Assembly: GCF_900095135.1 (NCBI RefSeq)
Contig: NZ_LT605205.1
Location: 1,674,001 to 1,738,000, forward strand
Direction: 5' to 3'
Length of the DNA: 64,000 nt
Source: Proteiniphilum saccharofermentans
GTDB lineage: Bacteria; Bacteroidota; Bacteroidia; Bacteroidales; Dysgonomonadaceae
This document shows positions 26,149-34,743 of this stretch, piece by piece. Made by a program: the position numbers and the translations under genes. Positions within the stretch are counted from its first letter, which is position 1, and each line of letters starts with the position of its first letter. The notes under the pieces are model-generated. The model did no database searches. It was given only the letters and a program-made list of their open reading frames with translations, and was not told the origin of the DNA.

Positions 26149-26709
26149 TTATGGGTATAGGATGACGGCAAGAAATTTCACCGGTTTGTCGTTAAGCGCC
26201 TTCATACCGTGTGGTAGCGACGAATCGAAATAAATGCTGTCGCCTTCTTCAAGTACCAGGTTCTTGCCGTTGATATGCAGCATCATACTTCCTTCCAACA
26301 CCATGTTGAATTCCTGTCCTGCATGGATATTCTGGTAAAAATCGATATCCAATGGCTTGGGCTCTACCGTGACGACAAAAATTTCTGCCACATTATTGGT
26401 GAAGCCGGAGGTGAGCGACTGATATTTATAGGCAGAAACCCTTTCCACACTTACACCTTTGTCTTTCCGGGTGATAAAGTAGGCATTCATACGCGGTTCC
26501 GTGCCGAACATCAGGGTTCCCAGATCCACATTGAACTCCCGCTCGATGCGTTGTAAAAATGAGACGGAGATATCTTTCTCTCCTGCTTCGAATTGCAGGT
26601 AATCGTCCGTATCTACTTCCAGTCTATGGGCCATCTCACCGGGGGACAGGTTGATCGCATCGCGCAACCCTTTAATCCGTTCGCCTATTTGTCTAATATC
26701 TGTTGTCAT
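26149..26709 (-). CDS. XRE-family regulator with C-terminal cupin
   Basis: A 186-aa transcription factor: an N-terminal helix-turn-helix (about 8-62, with LRDAINLSPGEMAHRLEVDT) and a C-terminal cupin (about 105-186, with AGQEFNMVLEGSMML and SIYFDSSLPHGMKAL). Cupin-bearing XRE proteins usually sense a small metabolite. Its promoter (26754-26785) reads into it and then the acyl-CoA synthetase gene, so I infer that it controls its own unit. Confidence 0.9.
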   Translation of the reverse strand: MTTDIRQIGERIKGLRDAINLSPGEMAHRLEVDTDDYLQFEAGEKDISVSFLQRIEREFNVDLGTLMFGTEPRMNAYFITRKDKGVSVERVSAYKYQSLTSGFTNNVAEIFVVTVEPKPLDIDFYQNIHAGQEFNMVLEGSMMLHINGKNLVLEEGDSIYFDSSLPHGMKALNDKPVKFLAVILYP

Positions 26710-26753
26710 CGCTGTTTGTGTATGAGTGTTGATAGATCTGTAAAAACGTGAAA

Positions 26754-26785
26754 CAAAAATAATCTTTTTTGTTTAGATGAACAAA
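26754..26785 (-). promoter_or_regulatory. Promoter of the XRE-cupin / acyl-CoA synthetase unit
   Basis: On the minus strand TTTG (26785-26782), 20 bases, then TATTTTTG (26761-26754). The -33 box lies within the last codons of zupT. Confidence 0.6.
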
Positions 26786-27567
26786 TAGAGGCTCAGTGCC
26801 ATAATCGCCATGCCAATCATCAGTCCTATAATGGAGAGATGGTGTTTACCGTATTTTTCTGCGGTGGGTAATAACTCATCCAGAGAGATAAAGACCATTA
26901 CCCCGGCAATGGCTGAGAGAATGAGTGCATCCAGTACCGGATTCCAGAAAGGAAGCAGAAACAGGAAAGCGATGAGTGCACCCAGCGGCTCAGCCAACCC
27001 TGAGGCGAATGAAAGCCAAAATGCTTTCTTTTTGCTGCCGGTAGCGTGATAAATAGGAACCGATACCGCAATCCCTTCGGGAATATTGTGGATGGCGATA
27101 GCCGCTGTAATGGGGATGGCTACCTCGAAGGAGTTCATAGCCGACATGAAAGTGGCGATCCCCTCCGGGAAGTTGTGGATGGCGATGGTAACGGCAGTGA
27201 TGATACCGGTCTGTTTCAATCTGTAGTTTGTCTTCATCTCTTCCACACCGTGTATTTCGTGTGGGTTTTGGGATTTGGGAACCAGGAAGTCAATCAGTGC
27301 GATCAGTGCGATACCTCCGAAAAAACCAAGGATCATATAGAACATACCTGTTTTCTGGCCAAATATGCCGGTGAGCGACTCCAACGAATTAGGCATCAAT
27401 TCCATGAAAGAAACATAGATCATCACACCTGCGGAAAGTCCCAGTGAGAGGCTAAGAAAATTAGTGTTGGTGCGTTTAGCCAAAAACGCGATCAAACTGC
27501 CAATACCGGTTGATAAGCCGGCAAAGAGGGTTAGCAGGAATGCTATTAGAACAGTCTGGTTTTCCAT
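26773..27567 (-). CDS. zupT: ZIP-family zinc transporter
   Basis: A 264-aa inner-membrane importer of Zn2+ and related cations. It has about eight membrane segments. The metal-binding signatures HNFPEG in membrane segment 4 and HNIPEG in segment 5 are both complete, and the loop before them is His-containing (HEIHGVEE). The start codon overlaps the preceding stop in TAATG, so it is translationally coupled to the inositol-monophosphatase-like gene, a link with no obvious functional reason. Confidence 0.93.
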   Translation of the reverse strand: MENQTVLIAFLLTLFAGLSTGIGSLIAFLAKRTNTNFLSLSLGLSAGVMIYVSFMELMPNSLESLTGIFGQKTGMFYMILGFFGGIALIALIDFLVPKSQNPHEIHGVEEMKTNYRLKQTGIITAVTIAIHNFPEGIATFMSAMNSFEVAIPITAAIAIHNIPEGIAVSVPIYHATGSKKKAFWLSFASGLAEPLGALIAFLFLLPFWNPVLDALILSAIAGVMVFISLDELLPTAEKYGKHHLSIIGLMIGMAIMALSLYLFI

Positions 27568-28352
27568 TAGTTTCCCTGTATGATGGTTTCCATAATTTCC
27601 TGATGAATAATACCGTTTGAAGCGACCAGTTCTTTATTGAAAATGTAATTGTCACCTCCGGAAAAATCGCTGCATTTTCCACCGGCACATTGCAGGATAA
27701 ATGCTCCGGCAGCTACATCCCATGGTGAGAGGCCGCTATGAAAGTAAGCGTCACATACGCCTGCCGCTATGTAACAGATTTCCAGTGCTGCTGATCCTTT
27801 GATGCGGAAACTGCATTTGCGAAACTGCTTCATGGCATTTCTGAGGATCTGTTCACCCCTCTCATCTAGGCTGTACGGAATGCCGAAGCCGATATAGCCG
27901 TTTGTCAGGGTGGAGTGGCTGCTCACTCTTACCGGATTATTGTTCAGGAAAACCCTTCCTGCTCCGGTGGCAGAATACATCTGTGCAGCCAGCGGGTCAT
28001 ATACCACACCCAGGATAATTTCATTTTCTTTCATCAAGGCGATACTCACCGAGAAAGGAGAATCGCCGTGCACGTAATTGGTAGTGCCGTCCAGCGGATC
28101 GATGATCCATGTGTACTCTTTCTGTTCAAACCCCACTGTTTCCTCTTCTGTGAGGAATCCCGCTTCGGGAAGTAACCGGCTTAATCCCTCTACTAACCGC
28201 CTCTCTGCTTCTTTATCGATATATGTCACATAGTTGCGGGTACTTTTTAACTCAATATCCCTCTTACGCAGGACAGTTTGTTCTGTTTTCAGATATTCCC
28301 CCGTAGAGCGTGCAAGTTCTTTTACCTCATTACAAAGTTTTTCCAGATTCAT
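27567..28352 (-). CDS. Inositol monophosphatase family phosphatase
   Basis: A 261-aa Mg2+-dependent, Li+-sensitive-type sugar/nucleotide phosphatase. It shows the metal motifs EEETVG (Glu), DPLDGTTNYVHG (the IMPase signature) and WDVAAGAFI near the C-terminus. Whether it acts on inositol phosphate (SuhB) or on 3'-phosphoadenosine phosphate (CysQ) cannot be decided from the sequence. It leads a two-gene unit with zupT. Confidence 0.9.
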   Translation of the reverse strand: MNLEKLCNEVKELARSTGEYLKTEQTVLRKRDIELKSTRNYVTYIDKEAERRLVEGLSRLLPEAGFLTEEETVGFEQKEYTWIIDPLDGTTNYVHGDSPFSVSIALMKENEIILGVVYDPLAAQMYSATGAGRVFLNNNPVRVSSHSTLTNGYIGFGIPYSLDERGEQILRNAMKQFRKCSFRIKGSAALEICYIAAGVCDAYFHSGLSPWDVAAGAFILQCAGGKCSDFSGGDNYIFNKELVASNGIIHQEIMETIIQGN

Positions 28353-28359
28353 ATTTTAG

Positions 28360-28407
28360 AATTACTAATTACTAATTACCAATTACCAATTCTTCATTTT
28401 CAATTTT
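28360..28407. repeat. Heptamer repeat between two minus-strand genes
   Basis: Units AATTACT, AATTACT, AATTACC, AATTACC, AATT (28360-28391), then a looser TTTTCAA-type run to about 28407, adjoining the stop of the S9 peptidase gene. Read on the minus strand they are GGTAATT/AGTAATT, the same group as at 49757 and 60889. Confidence 0.7.
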
Positions 28408-30950
28408 CAATTGTCAGGAAACATCGAATCCCACCAGCGGGAGTCCTCTTTCAGCCATTTGGCGAACCAGGCATAGATAGCGTTATTCCAGGCAATCCGC
28501 TTGTCATAATCATAGATAGCATGGTTTTCACCTTCCACCTGGATAAATTCTGCCTCCTTGCCGAGCAGTTTCAAGGCGTTGTACATCTGGATGCTCTCAC
28601 CGATAGGCACGTTGGTGTCGGCTGTTCCATGCAGTAGCAGCAACGGCGTATTGACCTTGTCGGCAGAAAAGAGCGGGCTTTGTTTTACATAGAGGTCGGG
28701 ATTGTTCCATGGATAACTTCCTGCACTTGCTCCTGCACTGTAAGAGTAACCCCAATATCCTTCACCCCAGTAACTGGTAATATTGCTGATCCCGGCATGC
28801 GATACCGAAGCAGAAAACAGGTCGGTCCTGGTGATGAGGTACTGCGTCATAAATCCGCCGTACGATGCACCTATATTACCGATCTTTGTTCCGTCCACAA
28901 AAGGGTGGGAGGCTACGAACGCTTTGGTTCCTTCTATGATCTCCTCGGCAGTCTGGTCGCCCCAGGCATTCACATGGCGGGCAGAGAACTCCTGCCCGTA
29001 GCCGGTAGTGCCGCTCGGTTGCAGCGTATAGACCACATAATCCTGCGCGGCGTAGACATGTAACGGATAAGTGCTCTCAAATGTTCGTGACGTAGGGCTG
29101 GTTCCGCCATAGTAATAAACGATCAGCGGATATTTTTTCTTCGGATCGAAATTAGGAGGCAGATAGTAACGTCCTTCGATCACATCGCCGAAAGAACTGG
29201 TGAATTGCCAGTCTTTCACTTCTCCTAATTCCAGCTTGTTCAGCCGCTCCGCATAGGGATCGGATATCAGGGTCGATTCCATCGTCTTCAGGTTCAGCAG
29301 GTAACTCCGGTTCGAATTCGATGTGCTTACCCCTGTATAAGTCGCCCATGCGGCATTTTCGGCAATATTGAATGAGCGGATCACATCCTCTTTGAGCGGT
29401 AGTTTGTCGAACTTTTTCCGTCTCGGATCATAGCGGTACATATTTGCACGGTCACCCTCTTCTACGCGGTAATAGATATATCCGTCCTGCGCATTCCATT
29501 CCTGTGCGCTAATGGTAGGATCGAAGTTTTTGGTGACCGGTTCCACCTGCCGGGTAGCCAGATTCATGATAAACGATTGTGTATCGTAGCTGTTGGCAAC
29601 CTGCCCCTCTTTGATATTAAGCCCGATACCTCCGAATGCTTCGGGAGCACCGTGGATCAACAGTTGTTTTCCGTCGGGTGAAAACTGGGCGGAGTAGGCG
29701 TACGTTTCATTTTTCCAGATCGTATCCACCTCCATGGTCTCCAAATCCAGCATATAGAGCGAACTTCTGCGGAAAGGGCGTTCCAGAAGATATTCTTCAG
29801 AAGTGGAAAAGAGCAGTCTCTTTACATCGCCAGTCACATCATTGAGTGAAGCGGTTTGGCGTCCGAAGGTGAGTTGTTGGGTGAGACCCGTATTGAAGAA
29901 ATGCCGGTATAAAAAATAGCGGTCACGGTAACCCGGCAGCCTGTCGTCGATCCCGAGCAGCCGTTTCAACCCCCCGGGATTACTGATGGTAATGCTTTCC
30001 TTTGTGGAGAAGAAAACCGATTGTTCATCGGGCGCCATATGGAAATTCTCTTTCGGTAATCCTTCGGCAATAATTTTAGTTTCTGCTGTGAGCGGATCCA
30101 GTGTGTAGAGTGTCCGTCCGCTGTTGTCATCGGCCACATAATAGAGCATATCTGATTTTGGCATCCAATTCAGTTGTGCTCTGCCGCCCGGTTCCGAAAG
30201 GATCATCCGTTTCTGCTTGGCATCATATATCTCTGTATAACTCCGGCTATTCCCGCCGGACAACGTCTCCCGCAGGCTTAGCAGCACGAATCGTCCACTG
30301 GGTGAAACTGAAGAGCTATTCACCCTTTTTCCTTCAAGGATATCTTTGATATTGATCCTTCGGTTGTCTATGTTATTAAATGTATAGACGAGCAGGGAAT
30401 CTTTCTCGTCAGGTTTCAGTTCGATCTTCACAGCGGGATCTGCCTTATATTCTGCCGAGGTGAGCATCTTAATGACAATACGCACATTGTTCGCCGGCCC
30501 GTTCAGGTTCGTATCTACTGATCCCGACTGGTGCAGGCTATCGTTTACCTGTGTTTTGGTTGCCCGTTTCACATTATCGATCCACAATTCCAGCGGGTTG
30601 GGCGATGTTATGGTGAGTTTCCCTTTACCATAGCGGTCACCGGTGACAAAGAAAGAGAATAGTTGCAATGCTTCTCCCTGTTGTGGTTTTGTCAGGTTGA
30701 AAAATCCGGCCGTATCCGGAGTCAGCTCTGTGGTAAACCGTTCCTGTGCCGGAAAGGAGACCGGATAGGCGAGTAGCTTTTCATCCGAAAAGGTGGATTT
30801 GTCGAGGTTTGTACTATCCAGCATTACCGGCCTCTGTACCGGAATCGGATCGAAAGAATAGATCTTGTCCGGCATCAGCGGCTGCTGCGCCTTTGCGCTT
30901 ATTACCAGCAGTAACCCGCCAATGATGTAAAAAAAAGAATATCGTTTCAT
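28407..30950 (-). CDS. S9 family serine peptidase (DPP-IV/prolyl oligopeptidase type)
   Basis: An 847-aa exported peptidase. The start is taken at ATG 30950 (MKRYSFFYIIGG), which gives a proper signal peptide ending AKAQ; a start seven codons upstream would weaken it. The N-terminal two thirds form the WD-like beta-propeller. The C-terminal alpha/beta hydrolase carries GASYGG with nucleophile Ser696, a probable acid in GTADTNVP, and the catalytic His in GENHAIYD. Such enzymes trim proline-containing or other peptides in the periplasm, fitting a protein-fermenting lifestyle. The stop of ispE lies 18 bp upstream, so the two may share a transcript. Confidence 0.92.
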   Translation of the reverse strand: MKRYSFFYIIGGLLLVISAKAQQPLMPDKIYSFDPIPVQRPVMLDSTNLDKSTFSDEKLLAYPVSFPAQERFTTELTPDTAGFFNLTKPQQGEALQLFSFFVTGDRYGKGKLTITSPNPLELWIDNVKRATKTQVNDSLHQSGSVDTNLNGPANNVRIVIKMLTSAEYKADPAVKIELKPDEKDSLLVYTFNNIDNRRINIKDILEGKRVNSSSVSPSGRFVLLSLRETLSGGNSRSYTEIYDAKQKRMILSEPGGRAQLNWMPKSDMLYYVADDNSGRTLYTLDPLTAETKIIAEGLPKENFHMAPDEQSVFFSTKESITISNPGGLKRLLGIDDRLPGYRDRYFLYRHFFNTGLTQQLTFGRQTASLNDVTGDVKRLLFSTSEEYLLERPFRRSSLYMLDLETMEVDTIWKNETYAYSAQFSPDGKQLLIHGAPEAFGGIGLNIKEGQVANSYDTQSFIMNLATRQVEPVTKNFDPTISAQEWNAQDGYIYYRVEEGDRANMYRYDPRRKKFDKLPLKEDVIRSFNIAENAAWATYTGVSTSNSNRSYLLNLKTMESTLISDPYAERLNKLELGEVKDWQFTSSFGDVIEGRYYLPPNFDPKKKYPLIVYYYGGTSPTSRTFESTYPLHVYAAQDYVVYTLQPSGTTGYGQEFSARHVNAWGDQTAEEIIEGTKAFVASHPFVDGTKIGNIGASYGGFMTQYLITRTDLFSASVSHAGISNITSYWGEGYWGYSYSAGASAGSYPWNNPDLYVKQSPLFSADKVNTPLLLLHGTADTNVPIGESIQMYNALKLLGKEAEFIQVEGENHAIYDYDKRIAWNNAIYAWFAKWLKEDSRWWDSMFPDN

Positions 30951-30967
30951 ATTTTGTAAACTAAAAA

Positions 30968-31867
30968 TCACCTTCCCACCTTATCACTGTTCCAAACGAA
31001 ATGGCCGGCGAATGCTCCCCTCCAATCAGGTTCCTCTTCAAAGAGGCCGAAGACAGACGACCCCGACCCGCTCATGGAAGCATATACCGCCCCCATTTCA
31101 TAAAGTTTTTGCCTGATCCTGCAAATTTCGGGAAATTTTTTGAAAACAGGAGGTTCAAAATCATTTTTCAGTAGCTCTCTCCATGTTTCAGGCGGTTTCC
31201 GGATAATCTCTCTCAGCGGTAGATCCGGTTTCCGCGGGGTGATCATCGCGTAAGCCTCTTTGGTGGAGACCATGATATCTGGCTTCACAAGTAAAAGCAT
31301 ATAGTTGCTTAGGTCTAACTCTATGGGTTCCAGTTCGTCGCCGGTGCCTGTAGCAAAAGCGGGCCTGTTCAGGATGAAGAAGGGGCAATCAGCACCCAAA
31401 CGGGCGGCACGAAGCATCAGTTCTTCTTTTGAATACCCTAAGTCGAAAGTCTCGTTGAGCAGCCTGAGCATAAATGCCGCGTCCGAAGAACCGCCGCCTA
31501 ATCCAGCACCGGACGGAATCTTTTTGAGCAGGTGAATATCTATTTCCGGCAGCTTTTTCTCAGTGGCTATCAGGTGCAGCGATTTGATCACCAGGTTATT
31601 TTCCGGTGCTCCCTCGATCGGAATGCCAGTCTGGAAAAAACGGTACTTACCGGGAGAAGGTTTATTGTCGGCCGTCGAACCTGTGCTTGCGGTAAATTCC
31701 GGAACCCCGGCAGGCTTTTTCGCCCCGGTCTCCACTACCGGGACGATCTCCAGGGCATCTTTTAACCCGATAGGATAAAAAATAGTCTCCAGGTTGTGAT
31801 AGCCGTCTTTTCGGCGCGAAACAACGTGGAGCCCTAAATTAATTTTTGCGTTGGGAAAACAGATCAT
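30968..31867 (-). CDS. ispE: 4-(cytidine 5'-diphospho)-2-C-methyl-D-erythritol kinase
   Basis: IspE is the ATP-dependent GHMP kinase of the MEP isoprenoid pathway. The start is ATG 31867 (MICFPNAKINLGLHV), giving 299 aa; the open frame upstream of it covers the promoter and is not coding. It shows the family opening NAKINLGL, the GHMP loop PSGAGLGGGSSDAA and the C-terminal SGSGSSVFGLF. An insertion of about 30 residues, rich in Pro, Ser and Thr, lies near residues 50-85 before the EGAPENN stretch and is longer than in most homologues. Confidence 0.93.
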   Translation of the reverse strand: MICFPNAKINLGLHVVSRRKDGYHNLETIFYPIGLKDALEIVPVVETGAKKPAGVPEFTASTGSTADNKPSPGKYRFFQTGIPIEGAPENNLVIKSLHLIATEKKLPEIDIHLLKKIPSGAGLGGGSSDAAFMLRLLNETFDLGYSKEELMLRAARLGADCPFFILNRPAFATGTGDELEPIELDLSNYMLLLVKPDIMVSTKEAYAMITPRKPDLPLREIIRKPPETWRELLKNDFEPPVFKKFPEICRIRQKLYEMGAVYASMSGSGSSVFGLFEEEPDWRGAFAGHFVWNSDKVGR

Positions 31868-31886
31868 TCGCCTATGCTTTAGCCTG

Positions 31887-31917
31887 CAAATATAGTATTT
31901 CTTTTTTTTATTGTCAA
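31887..31917 (-). promoter_or_regulatory. Promoter of ispE
   Basis: On the minus strand TTG (31917-31915), 20 bases, then TATATTTG (31894-31887). Close to ideal. It is back to back with the promoter of the TPR regulator, with 14 bp between them. Confidence 0.7.
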
Positions 31918-31931
31918 CTGTCAATTTTCCA

Positions 31932-31962
31932 TTGCACAATTTTAGAAATTTATCTAAATTTG
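31932..31962 (+). promoter_or_regulatory. Promoter of the TPR membrane regulator
   Basis: TTG (31932-31934), 20 bases, then TAAATTTG (31955-31962). The predicted leader before the ATG at 31979 is under 15 nt. Confidence 0.7.
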
Positions 31963-31978
31963 TGAAAAATCGAATGCT

Positions 31979-33637
31979 ATGGGGAGGGATAACCTGAAAG
32001 TTATTTTAATGCTATTTTTATTGCTATGGATACCCTTGTCGTGTGATAATGAAGGAGAACGGCAAACATATATCCGTTTGCAGCAATGGGACAATCAGTT
32101 GGGAAAATATCCTGAGACCATTGCCGACAGCCTGCGTAAGCTCGATCCCCGACGGCTTTCCCCTGCCAACCGTGCATACCACGGACTTTTAAAAACCATT
32201 GTTGATGATAAAACATATACCGAATTCACTTCCGATTCATTGATCAGCGGGGTGGTACGATATTATACCAAACACCGGCCGGGAACGGATGGCCATATCC
32301 GTTCGCTTATTTATCAGAGTGTTGTCAGATACCGGATGAATATTACCGACAGCACTGTGCTGCTCCCGCTCAAAAAGGCAGAAAAAATGTTCTCCCTCCA
32401 ACAGAAGGGAGACCCTTCCATTGCTTACCTGTTGAACTTTTTTCTCGGAAGCATACATGAAAAGAACAGCAATTTCACCATTGCCGCCGAGTATCGGCAA
32501 AAAGCCCTGCAATGTGCCAAAGTTGAAAAAAATCCGGCACACATTTTCGACAGCTATCTCGCACTCTTCTGGAATAGTTTGAAGTTGGAAAATCTTGACC
32601 GGGGAAAAGCATACCTCGACACACTGGACGCTATTTCCCCGAAAAGTGTGGATGAAGATTATTTTCTGCTGAATGCCCAATCTGTTTATTATGCTACTCA
32701 GAAACTATATGATAAAGCATTGGAAAAGGAAAAGGAGCTGCTTGGATTAGTGCCGTTAATGAAAGAAAAACCAGATATTTTCCGGATGTATTATTCCATT
32801 GCCGAACAATATCGCTATCTCGGCCGATTAGACAGCGCCATGCTCTATGCCTTGAAATCTATTGAACATATTCCCGACTCTAATTATGAGCTAAACTACC
32901 TGCTGTATGAAAATGTGGCAGATATAGCAGAAGAGCAGGGCGACTACAAAACAGCAAACAACTATCGAAGGGAAGCGGCCCTTGTTCATGATAAGACAAT
33001 TGCAAAACAGAAAGATATCCATATATTGCAACTGGAAAAACAATATAATCACAGTGAGGCGGAAAACAAAGCATTGCGGGCTGAGGCACATGCAAGGATA
33101 GCCATAATTGTGATTCTTTGCCTGATCATTCTTCTAATCCTTTCAGCCATCTATATCCAGAAAAAAAACAACAGGGTAAAATTCGAAAAAATGGAGATGG
33201 AAAAGGAAATGAGGAAAAACAAACAGCAGCAGTTCACCATGAGTATCTATAATCGGATGTTAACCCAATTCTTTTTAATAGAAAAAGAACTAGGCGCCTT
33301 GGCCAACAAAGAGCGAAGGTTAAAACCCGATTTTGCCGACTTTATCGAACAGTTGCTGAAATCAATGTCAAAAAACTTAATAGACGGTTTTGCCCGTGAT
33401 ATTTCCGGAAAGAAATTCGAAGAGCTGACCGGCATCTCCCTTCCAGATGATATCAACAAATCTGAGTTATTGATGTTTTTTTTGATTTGCTGCGGTGTGA
33501 CCAACAGCGATATGGCCATTATACTCAGAACCAGTGTTGCCAGCATACGTAGCAGAAAGAACCAGCTAAAAAATAAGCTGAAGGAGTCGGGAATCAATAC
33601 TTCTTTCTTTGAACGGGTAAAAACACCTTCTTCATAA
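31979..33637 (+). CDS. TPR membrane regulator with HTH-like C-terminus
   Basis: A 552-aa protein. An N-terminal signal of lipoprotein type (LSCDNEGE, Cys near 22) is followed by a periplasmic helical region of about six TPR-like repeats (about 60-345). One membrane segment follows (about 372-394), then a charged coiled coil (KFEKMEMEKEMRKNKQQQ) and a C-terminal stretch (about 490-545, NSDMAIILRTSVASIRSRKN) that looks like a LuxR-type helix-turn-helix. Bacteroidota have many such TPR-TM-HTH regulators, thought to sense envelope signals. The target is unknown, but the DUF3244 gene just downstream on the same strand is a candidate. Confidence 0.75.
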   Translation: MGRDNLKVILMLFLLLWIPLSCDNEGERQTYIRLQQWDNQLGKYPETIADSLRKLDPRRLSPANRAYHGLLKTIVDDKTYTEFTSDSLISGVVRYYTKHRPGTDGHIRSLIYQSVVRYRMNITDSTVLLPLKKAEKMFSLQQKGDPSIAYLLNFFLGSIHEKNSNFTIAAEYRQKALQCAKVEKNPAHIFDSYLALFWNSLKLENLDRGKAYLDTLDAISPKSVDEDYFLLNAQSVYYATQKLYDKALEKEKELLGLVPLMKEKPDIFRMYYSIAEQYRYLGRLDSAMLYALKSIEHIPDSNYELNYLLYENVADIAEEQGDYKTANNYRREAALVHDKTIAKQKDIHILQLEKQYNHSEAENKALRAEAHARIAIIVILCLIILLILSAIYIQKKNNRVKFEKMEMEKEMRKNKQQQFTMSIYNRMLTQFFLIEKELGALANKERRLKPDFADFIEQLLKSMSKNLIDGFARDISGKKFEELTGISLPDDINKSELLMFFLICCGVTNSDMAIILRTSVASIRSRKNQLKNKLKESGINTSFFERVKTPSS

Positions 33638-33801
33638 CACTGCGGGAGCGTAAAGTGGTAACCTCAATATAATTTTGATAGTGAGCCTTATAGCTTATCC
33701 ATAGGCGTAAAATTTAAAAAATATTTTATTAAAAACTCGAAGTATTACATATTTTATATTCTCTTTGTAATGAGTAATTAACACTACAAAAGAATATATT
33801 C

Positions 33802-34182
33802 ATGAATAAAAAAATTACACTGTTTGTTTTTCTCTGTCTGTGCGGATCTTCTCTTTTTTCCACATCCGTCAATCGCGGAGAGTCTGCCGATCCGAAAGTT
33901 ATTACCCTGAAAGAACAGGAGAAGAGTACACGAAGTGTCACTATTGCCACAGTTGCCGCATTTTTATACAATGAAGCCGTAATGGTTACCGTAGGTAATT
34001 ATGCCGGTGGTGTTTCCATTCTTATCACAGGATCAGGTGGTATGCGGCAACAATCGTTTAACATAACCAATACCGGAGAGTGTGTCGTGGATATTTCCAC
34101 TTTCGGGGAAGGATTGTATTATATACAGGTTATCCTGGAGAGTGTAAACTATGAAGGATATTTCGAGTACAGGAAACTGTGA
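33802..34182 (+). CDS. Small secreted DUF3244-like protein
   Basis: A 126-aa protein with an N-terminal signal peptide (about 1-20). The mature part is a single beta-sandwich pattern (TRSVTIATVAAFLYNEAVM..., VSILITGSGG, then GLYYIQVIL and the end strand YEGYFEYRKL). This resembles the DUF3244 family, small exported Bacteroidota proteins often placed after TPR regulators, as here. Its role is unknown. A hairpin (34208-34235) follows. Confidence 0.65.
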   Translation: MNKKITLFVFLCLCGSSLFSTSVNRGESADPKVITLKEQEKSTRSVTIATVAAFLYNEAVMVTVGNYAGGVSILITGSGGMRQQSFNITNTGECVVDISTFGEGLYYIQVILESVNYEGYFEYRKL

Positions 34183-34207
34183 TGGAATAACCTATTGGCG
34201 GATCCGA

Positions 34208-34235
34208 CCCGTAATCGGGTTGTTACGGGAATTTT
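34208..34235 (+). terminator. Hairpin after the DUF3244-like gene
   Basis: CCCGTAA (34208-34214) and TTACGGG (34223-34229) pair perfectly and are followed by AATTTTAA. A plausible, weak terminator. Confidence 0.45.
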
Positions 34236-34259
34236 AACATCATAAAAATAATACCGAAC

Positions 34260-34688
34260 ATGAAACGAGCTATTTTACTTTCATTGACCCTGCTGCTGGC
34301 GATGGCTGTCAAAGCGCAGCAGAAGTTGACTTACGCGTACGACGCCGCCGGTAACCGGGTGGGGCGTACCATAGTGCTTGAACCCCGGAGTGCTTCCGAT
34401 TCGGAGAACCCGGCCGACACGGTCTTCTTCGAGGAGACTCTCGATGATACACAGGTCAGGATCTATCCCAATCCCGTTGAAACACAGATGACCATCCGGG
34501 TTTCCGGTTACGCCCCCTCCATGCAGGGTGAATATTCTCTTTACAATATAACCGGGATCATCGTGGCAAAACGGCGCATCACGGGCGAGACGACCCTTGT
34601 CGATATGGGCAGGTACCCCAAAGGGATATACATCCTGCATATTATTCTGAATGGTCAACCCACTGCCTGGAGGGTGATCAAGAAATGA
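34260..34688 (+). CDS. T9SS sorting-tail protein with one YD motif
   Basis: A 142-aa exported protein. The signal peptide (about 1-20, ending VKAQ) is followed at once by KLTYAYDAAGNR (22-33), the exact core of an RHS/YD repeat. A Ser/Asp-rich linker leads to a type A C-terminal sorting domain (YPNP at 69-72, then SLYNITGII, MGRYPKGIYILHI and a basic end VIKK). The sorting domain directs the protein through the type IX system to the cell surface. It lies directly before the giant RHS gene (56 bp to its start), so it may be a surface partner or a relic from which YD sequence was lost. Confidence 0.8.
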   Translation: MKRAILLSLTLLLAMAVKAQQKLTYAYDAAGNRVGRTIVLEPRSASDSENPADTVFFEETLDDTQVRIYPNPVETQMTIRVSGYAPSMQGEYSLYNITGIIVAKRRITGETTLVDMGRYPKGIYILHIILNGQPTAWRVIKK

Positions 34689-34743
34689 TTTGTTGATTTG
34701 CCGGTTCAATAATGATAACCCATTACTTAAAAAACACATGCGT

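Noticed and set aside
31868..31939. Upstream extension of ispE to 31939
   Set aside because: It would translate the ispE promoter; the family N-terminus begins at ATG 31867.
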